NCBI GenBank assembly: GCA_023384675.1 | Contig: JAHDVK010000017.1 | Coordinates: forward strand, 62,001 to 126,000 | From: Bryobacteraceae bacterium | Lineage (GTDB): Bacteria; Acidobacteriota; Terriglobia; Bryobacterales; Bryobacteraceae | DNA length: 64,000 nt | Direction of reading: 5' to 3' | Shown here: positions 26,301-34,674 of the stretch, in pieces | Numbering within the stretch: the first letter of the stretch is position 1 | Layout of the letters: each line of letters starts with the position of its first letter | The notes under the pieces: model-generated | The model's database searches: none | Seen by the model: the letters and a program-made list of their open reading frames with translations, nothing else | What the model was told of the DNA's origin: nothing | Position numbers and translations under genes: made by a program

Positions 26301-26337
26301 GCATCAGGGCATCAGGGGCATCAGGGGGGCATCAGGT
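26301..26337. repeat. Four tandem GCATCAGG-type units
   Basis: The octamer GCATCAGG is repeated four times with 0-3 extra G between units, ending at the outer inverted repeat of the RAYT unit. On the far side (from 27207) a similar CCTAATGG octamer occurs twice. It may be part of the REP-like structure rather than an independent repeat. Confidence 0.7.
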
Positions 26338-27210
26338 GACTGGACCCCAATTCCCCTGAGCAGTCAAGCGACTGGACCCCAATTCCCGTCACCCCGCTTG
26401 GGCGATGGCGGCGCTCCGTGCGTCTGGCCGGGTATGCTTGAGCCGCTTCGCTCTCGGGCCGGGTTTCGCGGGACTCAAGTTTCTGTGCGCCCCTGCTTGG
26501 AACTGCGCGATAAACTGTTCATCCGCCAAGGCATAGCCTCGCTGAGAGGAGCTGCGGAAGCGGCGGATCCATGCCTCGTCAGCGAGACTCGTCGCCAGCA
26601 CCAGTTTCCATTGCGCGGGCGTGTACAAATCGCTCCATGCCCGCAGATCGAGTTCCCGAGCGGGATCTTCGCCAGCCAAGTGGACACCCGCACTGGACCA
26701 CGGCCAGTCCTCGGCCCGCTGGACCAGGGCCGCCCTCAGCGGGTTCTGTTCGATGTACGCCATGGCCCGGAACGTGTGGTTGTGGTCCATCACGCAGGAG
26801 TAAAACCGCTCCTGCCAAAGGTGGCCACAGCGCGCGCGGCGGACGTTCGAGTAGAGGGAAAATCCGCCTTGAAGACGCCGGAACATCCGCGTCAGCCCCG
26901 TCTCGTGCCTGGGCACGCAAATGGCGTGGATGTGATTGGGCATTAAGCAGAAAGCCAGCACGGTCACCTCGTACTCAGCGGCTGCGGCGAACAGCCGGCG
27001 GCGGTAAACCCCATAGTCCTGTTCATCGAGAAAGACCTGTTGGCGATCATTGCCCCGCTGAGTGACATGGTGCGGGTAACCTGGTAAAACGAAACGCGGA
27101 AGTCTGGGCATCTTACTGCATAAGTGCCCGCCGCCGGCGATTCCTCTCACCTCGAAGGCTATTGGGGACCAGTCGCTCGCCCGATTAGGCGAATTGGGGT
27201 CCAGTCACCT
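26334..27210 (-). mobile_element. RAYT unit with two nested inverted-repeat pairs
   Basis: An 877-base unit around the transposase gene. The outer pair is perfect over 20 bases: AGGTGACTGGACCCCAATTC at 26334-26353 and its complement at 27191-27210. The inner pair is 15 of 16: GCGACTGGACCCCAAT at 26368-26383 and its complement (one mismatch) at 27161-27176. The variant letters (GTGACTGG outside, GCGACTGG inside) match across the unit, so the arrangement is mirror-symmetric. REP-associated tyrosine transposases act on short palindromic repeats of this kind. No target-site duplication was found. Confidence 0.75.
26389..27111 (-). CDS. REP-associated tyrosine transposase (RAYT, HUH Y1)
   Basis: A 240-residue protein starting MPRLPRFVLPGYPHHVTQRG at ATG 27111, the usual RAYT N-terminus. 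The HUH metal-binding motif is H60-I-H62 in FCLMPNHIHAI. Y87 in SLYSNVRR is well placed for the nucleophile, followed by CGHLWQERFYS. AYIEQNPLRAALV is the conserved helix after it. An ~80-residue extension after the catalytic core is basic. It should nick single-stranded REP DNA. It fills the space between the inner inverted repeats (26368-26383 and 27161-27176). Confidence 0.92.
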   Translation of the reverse strand: MPRLPRFVLPGYPHHVTQRGNDRQQVFLDEQDYGVYRRRLFAAAAEYEVTVLAFCLMPNHIHAICVPRHETGLTRMFRRLQGGFSLYSNVRRARCGHLWQERFYSCVMDHNHTFRAMAYIEQNPLRAALVQRAEDWPWSSAGVHLAGEDPARELDLRAWSDLYTPAQWKLVLATSLADEAWIRRFRSSSQRGYALADEQFIAQFQAGAHRNLSPAKPGPRAKRLKHTRPDARSAAIAQAG

Positions 27211-27379
27211 AATGGCCTAATGGACCGTAACGGACCTGAACCGGGCCGGGCGCGTCGCCGCCCTCGACATTCTTATGGATTTCGCCGAAGGTGGCAATCA
27301 CGAGCGGGACGATGGTTTCGGCCAGATCCCGTTCGCCGGCTCCGGCATCGCTGCCGCCGCAGCCGGCGGCCCGCCATGC
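27211..27379. other. Gap between RAYT unit and frr terminator
   Basis: The gap from the transposase start (27111) to frr is ~320 bases; apart from the repeats it holds no clear gene. On the minus strand an open stretch (27388 to ~27224) reads AGERDLAETIVPLVIATFGEIHKNVEGG in part, which looks protein-like but has no convincing start, so it may be a gene remnant. Confidence 0.4.
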
Positions 27380-27407
27380 AAAAGGGGCTTCGCCTGCGCG
27401 AAGCCCC
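27380..27407 (-). terminator. Rho-independent terminator after frr
   Basis: GGGGCTTCGC (27384-27393) and GCGAAGCCCC (27398-27407) form a perfect 10-bp stem with a 4-base loop; on the minus strand TTTT follows. It is 25 bases past the frr stop and ends the rplM-frr cluster. Confidence 0.9.
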
Positions 27408-27432
27408 TGAGGATGCCCGGCTGGATGAGAGA

Positions 27433-28035
27433 TCAGATCTCCATCACTTCTTTCTCTTTCAACTTGGTCAATTCCTCGATCTTGACGATGTGGGCGTCGG
27501 TCATTTTTTGGATGTTTTCGTGGCCGCGCCGGTCATCGTCCTCGCTGATGAGCTTGTCCTTGAGCAGTTTCTTGATCTGGTCGTTGGCATCGCGGCGGAT
27601 GTTGCGGACCGCCACGCGGTGGTCCTCGGCCATGACGTGCAGATGCTTCACCATCTCCTTGCGGCGCTCCTCGGTGAGCGCGGGCACGGGAACGCGGATC
27701 AGCTTGCCGTCGTTCGAAGGATTCAGGCCGAGATCGGCCGACCGGATCGCCTTCTCGATGGCGCCGATCTGCGAGGAGTCATACGGTTGCACGGTGATCA
27801 ACGTGGGTTCGGGGGCGTGGAGCGTGGCGAGGTGGTTGAGCGGCATCGGACTGCCGTAGGCCTCGACCGTCACGCCGTCCAGCAGATGCACCGAGGCGCG
27901 CCCGGTGCGCAGACTGGTCATCTGGTGCTGGAAATCGGTAATCGACTTCTCCATGCGGGTCTTGGCCGCTTTTTCCACGTCGCTGACTGATTGAAACTGG
28001 CCGGAAGCGGCCGCGGATGCGGGATCTGATTTCAT
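27433..28035 (-). CDS. frr: Ribosome recycling factor
   Basis: A 200-residue protein that splits post-termination ribosomes together with EF-G. Family landmarks: TSLRTGRASVHLLDGVTVEAYG, LNHLATLHAPEPTLITVQPYD, GLNPSNDGKLIRVPVPALTEERRKEMVK, and the C-terminal helix ending LKEKEVMEI. Most RRFs have ~185 residues; the extra N-terminal ~15 (MKSDPASAAASGQF) is either real or due to a later start. Follows pyrH in the usual order pyrH-frr. Confidence 0.95.
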   Translation of the reverse strand: MKSDPASAAASGQFQSVSDVEKAAKTRMEKSITDFQHQMTSLRTGRASVHLLDGVTVEAYGSPMPLNHLATLHAPEPTLITVQPYDSSQIGAIEKAIRSADLGLNPSNDGKLIRVPVPALTEERRKEMVKHLHVMAEDHRVAVRNIRRDANDQIKKLLKDKLISEDDDRRGHENIQKMTDAHIVKIEELTKLKEKEVMEI

Positions 28036-28064
28036 ACTTAGTATCCTAACCGGACTGCCTGAGC

Positions 28065-28781
28065 TTATGCGCCGATGAGCGTGCCTACCGGCTCGCCCAT
28101 CGTCATCCGCATTATATTGCCCCGCTTCTTCAGGTTGAAGACCACGATCGGCATGTTGTTGTCGCGGCACATGGCCACGGCCGAGGCGTCCATCACTCCC
28201 AGATTGCGGGCGAGCACTTCGTTGTAGGTGACGTGGGCGTATTGAACGGCGTCCTCGTGCTTGCGGGGATCCTTGTCGTACACGCCATCCACGCCCGTGG
28301 CCTTGGCGAACACGCCGGCGCCGATTTCCAGCGCCCTCAACGCCCCGGCCGAATCGGTCGAGAAGAACGGATTCGAGGTGCCGCCGCCAAAGACGACGAT
28401 GCGCCCCTTCTCCATGTGGCGGATGGCGCGGCGGCGAATGTAGGGTTCGGCAAGCTGGTTCATGTGGATCGCCGTCATCACCCGCGTCGGCACGCCTTGC
28501 TTCTCGAGCGCGTCTTGCATGGCCAGGCAGTTGATGATGGTGGCCAGCATGCCCATGGAATCGGCTGTGACGCGGTCCATTTCACGGGCGGCGGAGGAGA
28601 TGCCGCGGAAGAAGTTGCCGCCCCCGATGACGATGCCAAGCTGAACGCCGGTGCGGTGGACCTCGGTGAGTTCTTCGGCCAGAAGTTTTACCTGCGCCCC
28701 GTCGATGCCGAATCGGGCGCCGCCGGCGAGCACTTCGCCGCTCAGTTTCAGCAGGACACGCTGGTATTTCGGCTGGCTCAT
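28065..28781 (-). CDS. pyrH: UMP kinase
   Basis: A 238-residue bacterial UMP kinase of the amino-acid-kinase fold, making UDP from UMP and ATP. Motifs: LLKLSGEVLAG, GIVIGGGNFFRG, DRVTADSMGMLATIIN, FGGGTSNPFFSTDSAGALRA, and MRMTMGEPVGTLI at the end. Length is normal. It lies between tsf and frr as in many bacteria; a hairpin (28808-28833) separates it from tsf, so it may be partly transcribed on its own. Confidence 0.97.
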   Translation of the reverse strand: MSQPKYQRVLLKLSGEVLAGGARFGIDGAQVKLLAEELTEVHRTGVQLGIVIGGGNFFRGISSAAREMDRVTADSMGMLATIINCLAMQDALEKQGVPTRVMTAIHMNQLAEPYIRRRAIRHMEKGRIVVFGGGTSNPFFSTDSAGALRALEIGAGVFAKATGVDGVYDKDPRKHEDAVQYAHVTYNEVLARNLGVMDASAVAMCRDNNMPIVVFNLKKRGNIMRMTMGEPVGTLIGA

Positions 28782-28807
28782 TTCCCGGTTCCCCCCCCGT
28801 GAAATCG

Positions 28808-28833
28808 AAAAGGGCAGGCCGCGAAGCCTGCCC
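28808..28833 (-). terminator. Terminator-like hairpin between tsf and pyrH
   Basis: GGGCAGGC (28812-28819) pairs with GCCTGCCC (28826-28833) around a 6-base loop; TTTT follows on the minus strand. It would reduce read-through from tsf to pyrH. Confidence 0.75.
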
Positions 28834-28842
28834 TGGATCGGC

Positions 28843-29742
<900 letters not shown>

Positions 29743-29782
29743 GGGGTTCTCTTTTCCGTGATAAAAGCTTGTAGCGATGATT

Positions 29783-29816
29783 CCCCGGCTCCGCCAGATC
29801 GGAGGCGGAGCCGGGG
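29783..29816 (-). promoter_or_regulatory. Strong hairpin between rpsB and tsf
   Basis: CCCCGGCTCCGCC (29783-29795) and GGCGGAGCCGGGG (29804-29816) form a perfect 13-bp stem with an 8-base loop right after the rpsB stop. There is no T-run, so it may be an attenuator, an RNA-processing site or an mRNA-stabilising element rather than a classic terminator. Confidence 0.7.
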
Positions 29817-29820
29817 ATGA

Positions 29821-30735
29821 CTAATTCGCTTCGGCCTCCGCCGCCGGAGCGCCCGCCTCGGGTTCTTCCGCTTCGGGTTCGGGCTGCCGGCGCGGCAGCG
29901 AGACCGAAGGCAGGTCGAGATCGGAGATGCCCTCGGTCAGCACATCCTCGTTCAGGCGCGGATCGACGTATTGGGCGTATTGGGACATGTCGACGGAATC
30001 GTCCTCGACGGATGGGGCGGCCTCTTCGACAGCCGCGAAATCGTGTTCGCTGGCCAGTTCGCGGCCTTCGAGCATGGCGTCGGCGATCTTGCTGGCGAAG
30101 AGCTTGATGGCGCGCAGAGCGTCGTCGTTACCGGGGATGGGCCAGGTGACGTCGTCCGGGTCGCAATTGGTGTCCACGACAGCCACCACCGGGATGCCAA
30201 GTTTCTTGGCCTCCTGGACGGCAATCGATTCTTTGTGCGAATCGATCACGAACAGAATGTCGGGCAGATCGGCCATCTCTTTGATGCCGGCCAGATTCTG
30301 CATCAGATTCTTGCGCTCGCGCTCCATGCCGATCAGTTCTTTCTTGGTGCGGCGTTCGCCCGCGCCCTCATCAAGCACGGCATCGAGATCCTTCAGCCGC
30401 TTGATGGACTGTTTCACCGTGACGAAGTTCGTGAGCAGGCCGCCCAGCCAGCGGTTGTTGACATAGTACATGCCGCAGCGCGTCGCCTCTTCCATGATGG
30501 CCTCCTGCGCCTGCCGCTTGGTGCCAACAAACAGAATGGACTTGCCCATGGCCGCCTGCCGGGCCACAAACTGCATGGCATCCTTGAAGAGCTTCTGTGT
30601 CTTCTGCAGGTCGATGATGTAAATCCCGTTGCGTTCGCCGAAAATGTATTCCTTCATTTTCGGATTCCAGCGCCTGGTCTGGTGCCCGAAGTGAACGCCC
30701 GCTTCGAGCAATTCTTTCATGGTAATGGAAGGCAA
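29821..30735 (-). CDS. rpsB: 30S ribosomal protein S2
   Basis: A 304-residue protein. I chose TTG at 30735, because AGGA lies five bases upstream and the resulting start [23 protein letters not shown] fits acidobacterial S2. An upstream TTG at 30753 and the ATG at 30720 lack a ribosome site. Landmarks: [47 protein letters not shown], and [19 protein letters not shown]. The C-terminal ~60 residues are acidic and longer than in E. coli S2 (241). Confidence 0.96.
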   Translation of the reverse strand: MPSITMKELLEAGVHFGHQTRRWNPKMKEYIFGERNGIYIIDLQKTQKLFKDAMQFVARQAAMGKSILFVGTKRQAQEAIMEEATRCGMYYVNNRWLGGLLTNFVTVKQSIKRLKDLDAVLDEGAGERRTKKELIGMERERKNLMQNLAGIKEMADLPDILFVIDSHKESIAVQEAKKLGIPVVAVVDTNCDPDDVTWPIPGNDDALRAIKLFASKIADAMLEGRELASEHDFAAVEEAAPSVEDDSVDMSQYAQYVDPRLNEDVLTEGISDLDLPSVSLPRRQPEPEAEEPEAGAPAAEAEAN

Positions 30736-30792
30736 TTTGTTCCTCGATTTCAAGGCCGGTTTGCGTTAAAACCGGCGGGGGTGGACACAAGT

Positions 30793-30852
30793 CCAGCCGC
30801 CAAGGGGTCTCCGGCGGTCCAAAGCGAGATTTGCCGGAGCGTTGGCGGCTGG
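30793..30852 (-). promoter_or_regulatory. Structured leader between rpsI and rpsB
   Basis: Two nested stems: outer CCAGCCGCCAA (30793-30803) with TTGGCGGCTGG (30842-30852), inner CTCCGGC (30809-30815) with GCCGGAG (30833-30839). The result is a long hairpin with an asymmetric internal loop (5 and 2 bases), no T-run, 58 bases before the rpsB start. Possible S2 autoregulatory leader or terminator of rpsI; inference only. Confidence 0.6.
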
Positions 30853-30873
30853 GCCATTACGAGCGGAAACTCT

Positions 30874-31266
30874 TTAGCGCTTGGAGAACTGGAAGCGCGC
30901 GCGGGCGCCTTTCAGGCCGTACTTGCCGCGTTCGTGTTCGCGCGGGTCGCGGCGCAGATAACCGAGCGATTTCAGTTTCGGGCGCAATTCCTGATTAAAC
31001 TCGCAGAGCGCGCGGGCAATGCCCATGCGCGCGGCTTCGGCCTGGCCGGAGACGCCGCCGCCGGTGCAGTTCAGCAGCACATCGAACTTTTCGGCCATCT
31101 CCGAGGCCTGGAGCGGCTGCCGGACGATCGCCCGTGAGGAATAGGTGGTGAAGTACTTATCCCATTCCCGGTGATTCACTTTGATATTGCCCGTGCCGGG
31201 CCGCAGAAACACGCGCACCGTGGCGCGCTTGCGGCGCCCCGTGGCCAGATATTGCAGTAAAGCCAA
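30874..31266 (-). CDS. rpsI: 30S ribosomal protein S9
   Basis: A 130-residue S9. [19 protein letters not shown] and the C-terminal tail [14 protein letters not shown], whose last residues reach the P-site tRNA, identify it. [22 protein letters not shown] is the conserved core. It follows rplM by 21 bases, the universal L13-S9 pair. Confidence 0.97.
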   Translation of the reverse strand: MALLQYLATGRRKRATVRVFLRPGTGNIKVNHREWDKYFTTYSSRAIVRQPLQASEMAEKFDVLLNCTGGGVSGQAEAARMGIARALCEFNQELRPKLKSLGYLRRDPREHERGKYGLKGARARFQFSKR

Positions 31267-31287
31267 GTGTCAATCCCTCCTGAGCGC

Positions 31288-31722
31288 CTAGCGCGCCACC
31301 GCCATCGCCCGGGGCTGCTGCGCCTCGTGCGGATGCTGGTCGCCCGCGTACACCTTCAGTTTGCGGTACATCTGCTTGCCGAGTTTCGTCTTCGGCAGCA
31401 TCCCCTTGATGGCCTCTTCCACCATCTTCACCGGCCGGGTCTGGCGCATGCGCGCCGCCGGCACTTCCTTCAAGCCGCCTGGGTAGCCCGAGTGCCGCCG
31501 GTACAGCTTCTGGCCCTCTTTATTGCCCGTCAGGACAGCTTTTTCCGCGTTGATCACGATCACATGGTCGCCCGTATCCAGAAACGGCGTGTAAGTGGGC
31601 TTGTTCTTCCCCATCAGTACTTTCGCCGCCTGGCTGGCGATACGTCCCAGAGCCGCTTCGCTGGCGTCGATCACGTGCCAGGTGCGCACAATTTCGCTCT
31701 TGGACGGAAATTCGGTCTTCAT
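31288..31722 (-). CDS. rplM: 50S ribosomal protein L13
   Basis: A 144-residue L13. [43 protein letters not shown] and [21 protein letters not shown] are family signatures. ATG at 31722 gives [15 protein letters not shown]; a longer start 10 codons upstream adds no similarity. First gene of the cluster rplM-rpsI-rpsB-tsf-pyrH-frr, driven by the promoter at 31760-31789. Confidence 0.96.
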   Translation of the reverse strand: MKTEFPSKSEIVRTWHVIDASEAALGRIASQAAKVLMGKNKPTYTPFLDTGDHVIVINAEKAVLTGNKEGQKLYRRHSGYPGGLKEVPAARMRQTRPVKMVEEAIKGMLPKTKLGKQMYRKLKVYAGDQHPHEAQQPRAMAVAR

Positions 31723-31759
31723 AGACAAACGATCTCCGGTAACGGAATCCAAACTTTTG

Positions 31760-31789
31760 ATTCTACGGACGCACAGCCGCCGGTGTCAA
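31760..31789 (-). promoter_or_regulatory. Sigma70-type promoter of rplM
   Basis: On the minus strand TTGACA (31784-31789) and TAGAAT (31760-31765) are separated by 18 bases, ~38 bases upstream of the rplM start. This is the best promoter match in the region. Confidence 0.75.
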
Positions 31790-31893
31790 TCCGATGGCGG
31801 CCGCGACAGGCGCAGTCAGACCTCTAAAGTATAGCACGGCAAACGCGGCGCCCAGCTTGCACGGCGCAGGAAGTTATACAATACCGGCGAGCC

Positions 31894-33090
31894 ATGTCCA
31901 CCACCACCGCTCAGCAAGAACAGGCGTTCCGCGCGCTGGATGCCTTCGCCATCGAACTGCCTTCGTGGGGCTTCGCCAATACCGGGACGCGCTTCGGCAA
32001 GTTCATTCAGGCCGCCGCGGCCGGGACTACCGCCGAGAAGTTCGCTGACGCGGGCCAGGTCCACAGGTTCACCGGCTGCTGCCCGTCGGTGGCGGTGCAT
32101 ATATTGTGGGACTTTCCGGAAGGCCTCAGCGGCGTGGAGCCATTGCGCGCTGTCGCCGCCGAACACGGTGTCGCGATCGGTTCGATCAATCCGAATGTCT
32201 TCCAGGACCAGCAGTACAAGTACGGCTCTTTCGGCAACCCCAGCGAGGCGGTGCGCGCCGAAGCGCTTCGTCATGTCATGGATTCGATCGCGATTCAGCG
32301 CGCCGCCGGATCGCGCGACCTCTCGCTCTGGTTCGCCGACGGCACCAATTTTCCCGGGTCGGGCTCGATCCGGCAGCGCAAGCAGTGGTTCACCGAGGGC
32401 CTTCGCGCGGCGCATGGCGCGCTCTCCGGCGACATGCGCATGCTGGTGGAGTACAAGCCGTTCGAACCCGCCTTCTACCACACCGACATCGCCGATTGGG
32501 GCATGGCGCTGCTGCTCGCGCGCGCCGCGGGCCCGCGCGCGAAGGTCCTGGTGGACACCGGCCACCACTACCAGTCGCAGAACATCGAACAGATCGTGGC
32601 CTGGCTGCTCGACGAGGACATGCTCGGCGGGTTTCATTTCAACGACCGGCGTTACGCGGACGACGATCTGACGCTTGGTTCCATCGACCCCTACCAGGTG
32701 TTCCGCATCTTCCACGAGATTTGCTATTTCGCGTGGGAACGCGGCGCGGCGCCCGATATCGCTTACATGGTGGATCAGTCGCACAATCTCAAGAACAAGA
32801 TCGAGGAGATGATCCAAACGGCGATGAATGCACAGGAGTTGTATCTCAAAGCAGCGCTGGTGGATCACGCCGCGCTGGCCGCCGCGCAGACGCGCGCGGA
32901 ACTGATCGACGCCGAGGAAATCCTGCGCGCGGCGTTCTTCACCGACGTCCGGCCGCTGCTGCGCGAATGGCGCCAGACGCGCGGGCTGGCTCCGGAGCCT
33001 TTGACCGCTTTCCGCGCCTCCGGCTATCTCGAACGGATCACCGAAGCGCGCGCCGGGCGCAATCGGGACGCGCTTTCCAGCTACGCCTGA
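31894..33090 (+). CDS. rhaI: L-rhamnose isomerase (RhaI type) or related sugar isomerase
   Basis: A 398-residue TIM-barrel protein. Metal and substrate residues are seen in LVEYKPFEPAFYHTD (Glu), VLVDTGHHYQSQNIEQ (Asp/His), GGFHFNDRRYADDDL (His/Asp) and the C-terminal AERGA-like stretch. The overall pattern (GCCPSVAVHILWDFP, GSINPNVFQDQQYKYGSFGNP) fits the Pseudomonas stutzeri-type rhamnose isomerase, which interconverts L-rhamnose and L-rhamnulose and is loose in specificity. A permease gene follows 15 bases later, consistent with a small sugar-use unit. Confidence 0.85.
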   Translation: MSTTTAQQEQAFRALDAFAIELPSWGFANTGTRFGKFIQAAAAGTTAEKFADAGQVHRFTGCCPSVAVHILWDFPEGLSGVEPLRAVAAEHGVAIGSINPNVFQDQQYKYGSFGNPSEAVRAEALRHVMDSIAIQRAAGSRDLSLWFADGTNFPGSGSIRQRKQWFTEGLRAAHGALSGDMRMLVEYKPFEPAFYHTDIADWGMALLLARAAGPRAKVLVDTGHHYQSQNIEQIVAWLLDEDMLGGFHFNDRRYADDDLTLGSIDPYQVFRIFHEICYFAWERGAAPDIAYMVDQSHNLKNKIEEMIQTAMNAQELYLKAALVDHAALAAAQTRAELIDAEEILRAAFFTDVRPLLREWRQTRGLAPEPLTAFRASGYLERITEARAGRNRDALSSYA

Positions 33091-33105
33091 AGGAACTCAT
33101 CACCC

Positions 33106-34464
33106 ATGGCATCCCGTCTCGCGGACCTTGCGTCCCGTATGGACCAGATCAACGAATTCGACCGCGAGCCGGTGGCCGAATCGCAACTCCAGGGCGGCGG
33201 GCGCTTCGCCAGCCTCTTCGCCGGGGAGCACGTTGCGGCAACGGAGTTCGTCATCGGCGCGTTCTTCGTGATTCACGGCGTGTCGGCGCGCGACCTCATC
33301 TGGGGTCTGTTACTGGGCAACCTGTTGGCGGTGCTTTCGTGGACGCTGGTGTGCGCGCCCATCGCCGTGCGCACGCGCCTTACGCTCTACTGGTACTTGC
33401 GGCGCATTGCCGGGCCGGGCTTCATGGCGGTTTACAACGTGGCGAACGCGGCGCTGTACTGCATCCTCGCAGGAGCGATGATTTCCGTTTCGGCATCGGC
33501 CCTCGGCGACTGGATAGGCCTGCCCGCCACGCCGCTGGACGCGGTGCTGCCCTCCTCGGCGGGCTGGGTGGCCATCGCGCTGGCCCTGGGCGCCCTTTTC
33601 ACTCTGCTCGCCATCCTTGGTTTCGAATCGCTGGCGCGCTTCGCGAGCATCGCCGCGCCGTGGGTGTTTACCGTCTTCGTCGCGGGCGCACTCGTCACGC
33701 TGCCCAAGCTGGGCGTGGCGGGGGACTTCTCGAATCTGTGGGAAGTGCTCTCGACAAAGGTGTGGAACGGCGTCCCCGTGGAGGGGCAGGAACGCTACGG
33801 CTTCTGGCAGATCATGTTCTTCGCCTGGTTCTGTAATCTGGCGATGCATATCGGGCTGTCGGACATGGCTCTGTTCCGGTATGCCAAGAAGCCTTGGTAC
33901 GGAGTGTTTACAGCGACCGGGGTGTATCCGGGCCACTTCCTGGCGTGGCTTTGTTCAGGCATCATGGTGGCGGCCATCGGCCGCGAAATGACGCCCGGCC
34001 GCATGGCGCAGGAAGCGCTCGGCGTGGCGGGCGTTCTCGCCGTCGTGCTGGCCGGCTGGACCACGGCGAACCCGACGCTCTACCGCGCGGGTCTTGCCAT
34101 CCAGGCGGTGACGCCGAACTGGCCGCGGTGGAAGATTACGATGTGGGTGGGCGCGGTAACCACCCTGCTTGCCTGTTTTCCCGTCTTTTTCCTCAAATTG
34201 CTCGATTATGTTGCGCTGTACGGGCTGATCTTGATGCCCGTGGGTGCGTTGGTATTCGCTGAACACTGGCTGATCCCGCGCCTCGGTATCGAGCCGGATC
34301 CGGCGGCGCGCAAGGGCCTCGCCATCAGTTGGCCCGCACTGGCGGTCTGGATCGCGACCCTGGCCCTGGCCTGGATCCTGCCCTTCCATCTCTTCTACCG
34401 CTGGCTGCCCTGCTGGTTTTTCGCGATCTTTTTGTACTGCGGTCTAAGGAGGTGGTGGAGGTGA
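33106..34464 (+). CDS. NCS1/cytosine-permease-like transporter
   Basis: A 452-residue protein with about 12 membrane segments. The N-terminal EFDREPVAESQLQGGGRFASLFAGEHVAATEFVIGAFF is like the first helices of the purine-cytosine permease/NCS1 group. Classic NCS1 substrates are nucleobases; placed after a rhamnose isomerase and before a tiny coupled membrane protein, it may carry another solute here. SDMALFRYAKKPWYGVFTATGVYPGHFLAW is an unusual long loop. The stop overlaps the next gene by one base (TGATG). Confidence 0.75.
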   Translation: MASRLADLASRMDQINEFDREPVAESQLQGGGRFASLFAGEHVAATEFVIGAFFVIHGVSARDLIWGLLLGNLLAVLSWTLVCAPIAVRTRLTLYWYLRRIAGPGFMAVYNVANAALYCILAGAMISVSASALGDWIGLPATPLDAVLPSSAGWVAIALALGALFTLLAILGFESLARFASIAAPWVFTVFVAGALVTLPKLGVAGDFSNLWEVLSTKVWNGVPVEGQERYGFWQIMFFAWFCNLAMHIGLSDMALFRYAKKPWYGVFTATGVYPGHFLAWLCSGIMVAAIGREMTPGRMAQEALGVAGVLAVVLAGWTTANPTLYRAGLAIQAVTPNWPRWKITMWVGAVTTLLACFPVFFLKLLDYVALYGLILMPVGALVFAEHWLIPRLGIEPDPAARKGLAISWPALAVWIATLALAWILPFHLFYRWLPCWFFAIFLYCGLRRWWR

Positions 34465-34640
34465 TGCGCTGGGTGCTGGCCGCCGTTCCCCTGATTGTCT
34501 CGCTGGGAGGCGCATGGGCATGCTTTTCTGGGGGCTTGCCGGAACGCGAATTCCGAACTCTGTTTCTGATATGTACGGGTTGCTGGTTCCTGCTTGCGTT
34601 GTGGGCGCACGGAGGGAATAAACGAAAAAATATCGCTTGA
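34464..34640 (+). CDS. Small two-helix membrane protein coupled to the permease
   Basis: A 58-residue protein from ATG 34464, overlapping the permease stop by one base (TGATG), with GGAGG and GGTGGAGG just upstream. Two hydrophobic segments (VLAAVPLIVSLGGAWACF and LFLICTGCWFLLALWA) are joined by a short polar GGLPEREFRT loop; the tail is basic. It is too short for the usual gene cut-offs. Translational coupling suggests an accessory subunit of the permease. No family recognised. Confidence 0.6.
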   Translation: MRWVLAAVPLIVSLGGAWACFSGGLPEREFRTLFLICTGCWFLLALWAHGGNKRKNIA

Positions 34641-34674
34641 TTTAATCACCTCTCCGGCGCTAGGATAAGCCCTG

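Noticed and set aside
26301-26337. Short tandem repeats that could suggest a CRISPR array
   Set aside because: The units are only 8 bases with 0-3 base gaps; there are no unique spacers and no cas genes. They belong to the REP/RAYT repeat region.
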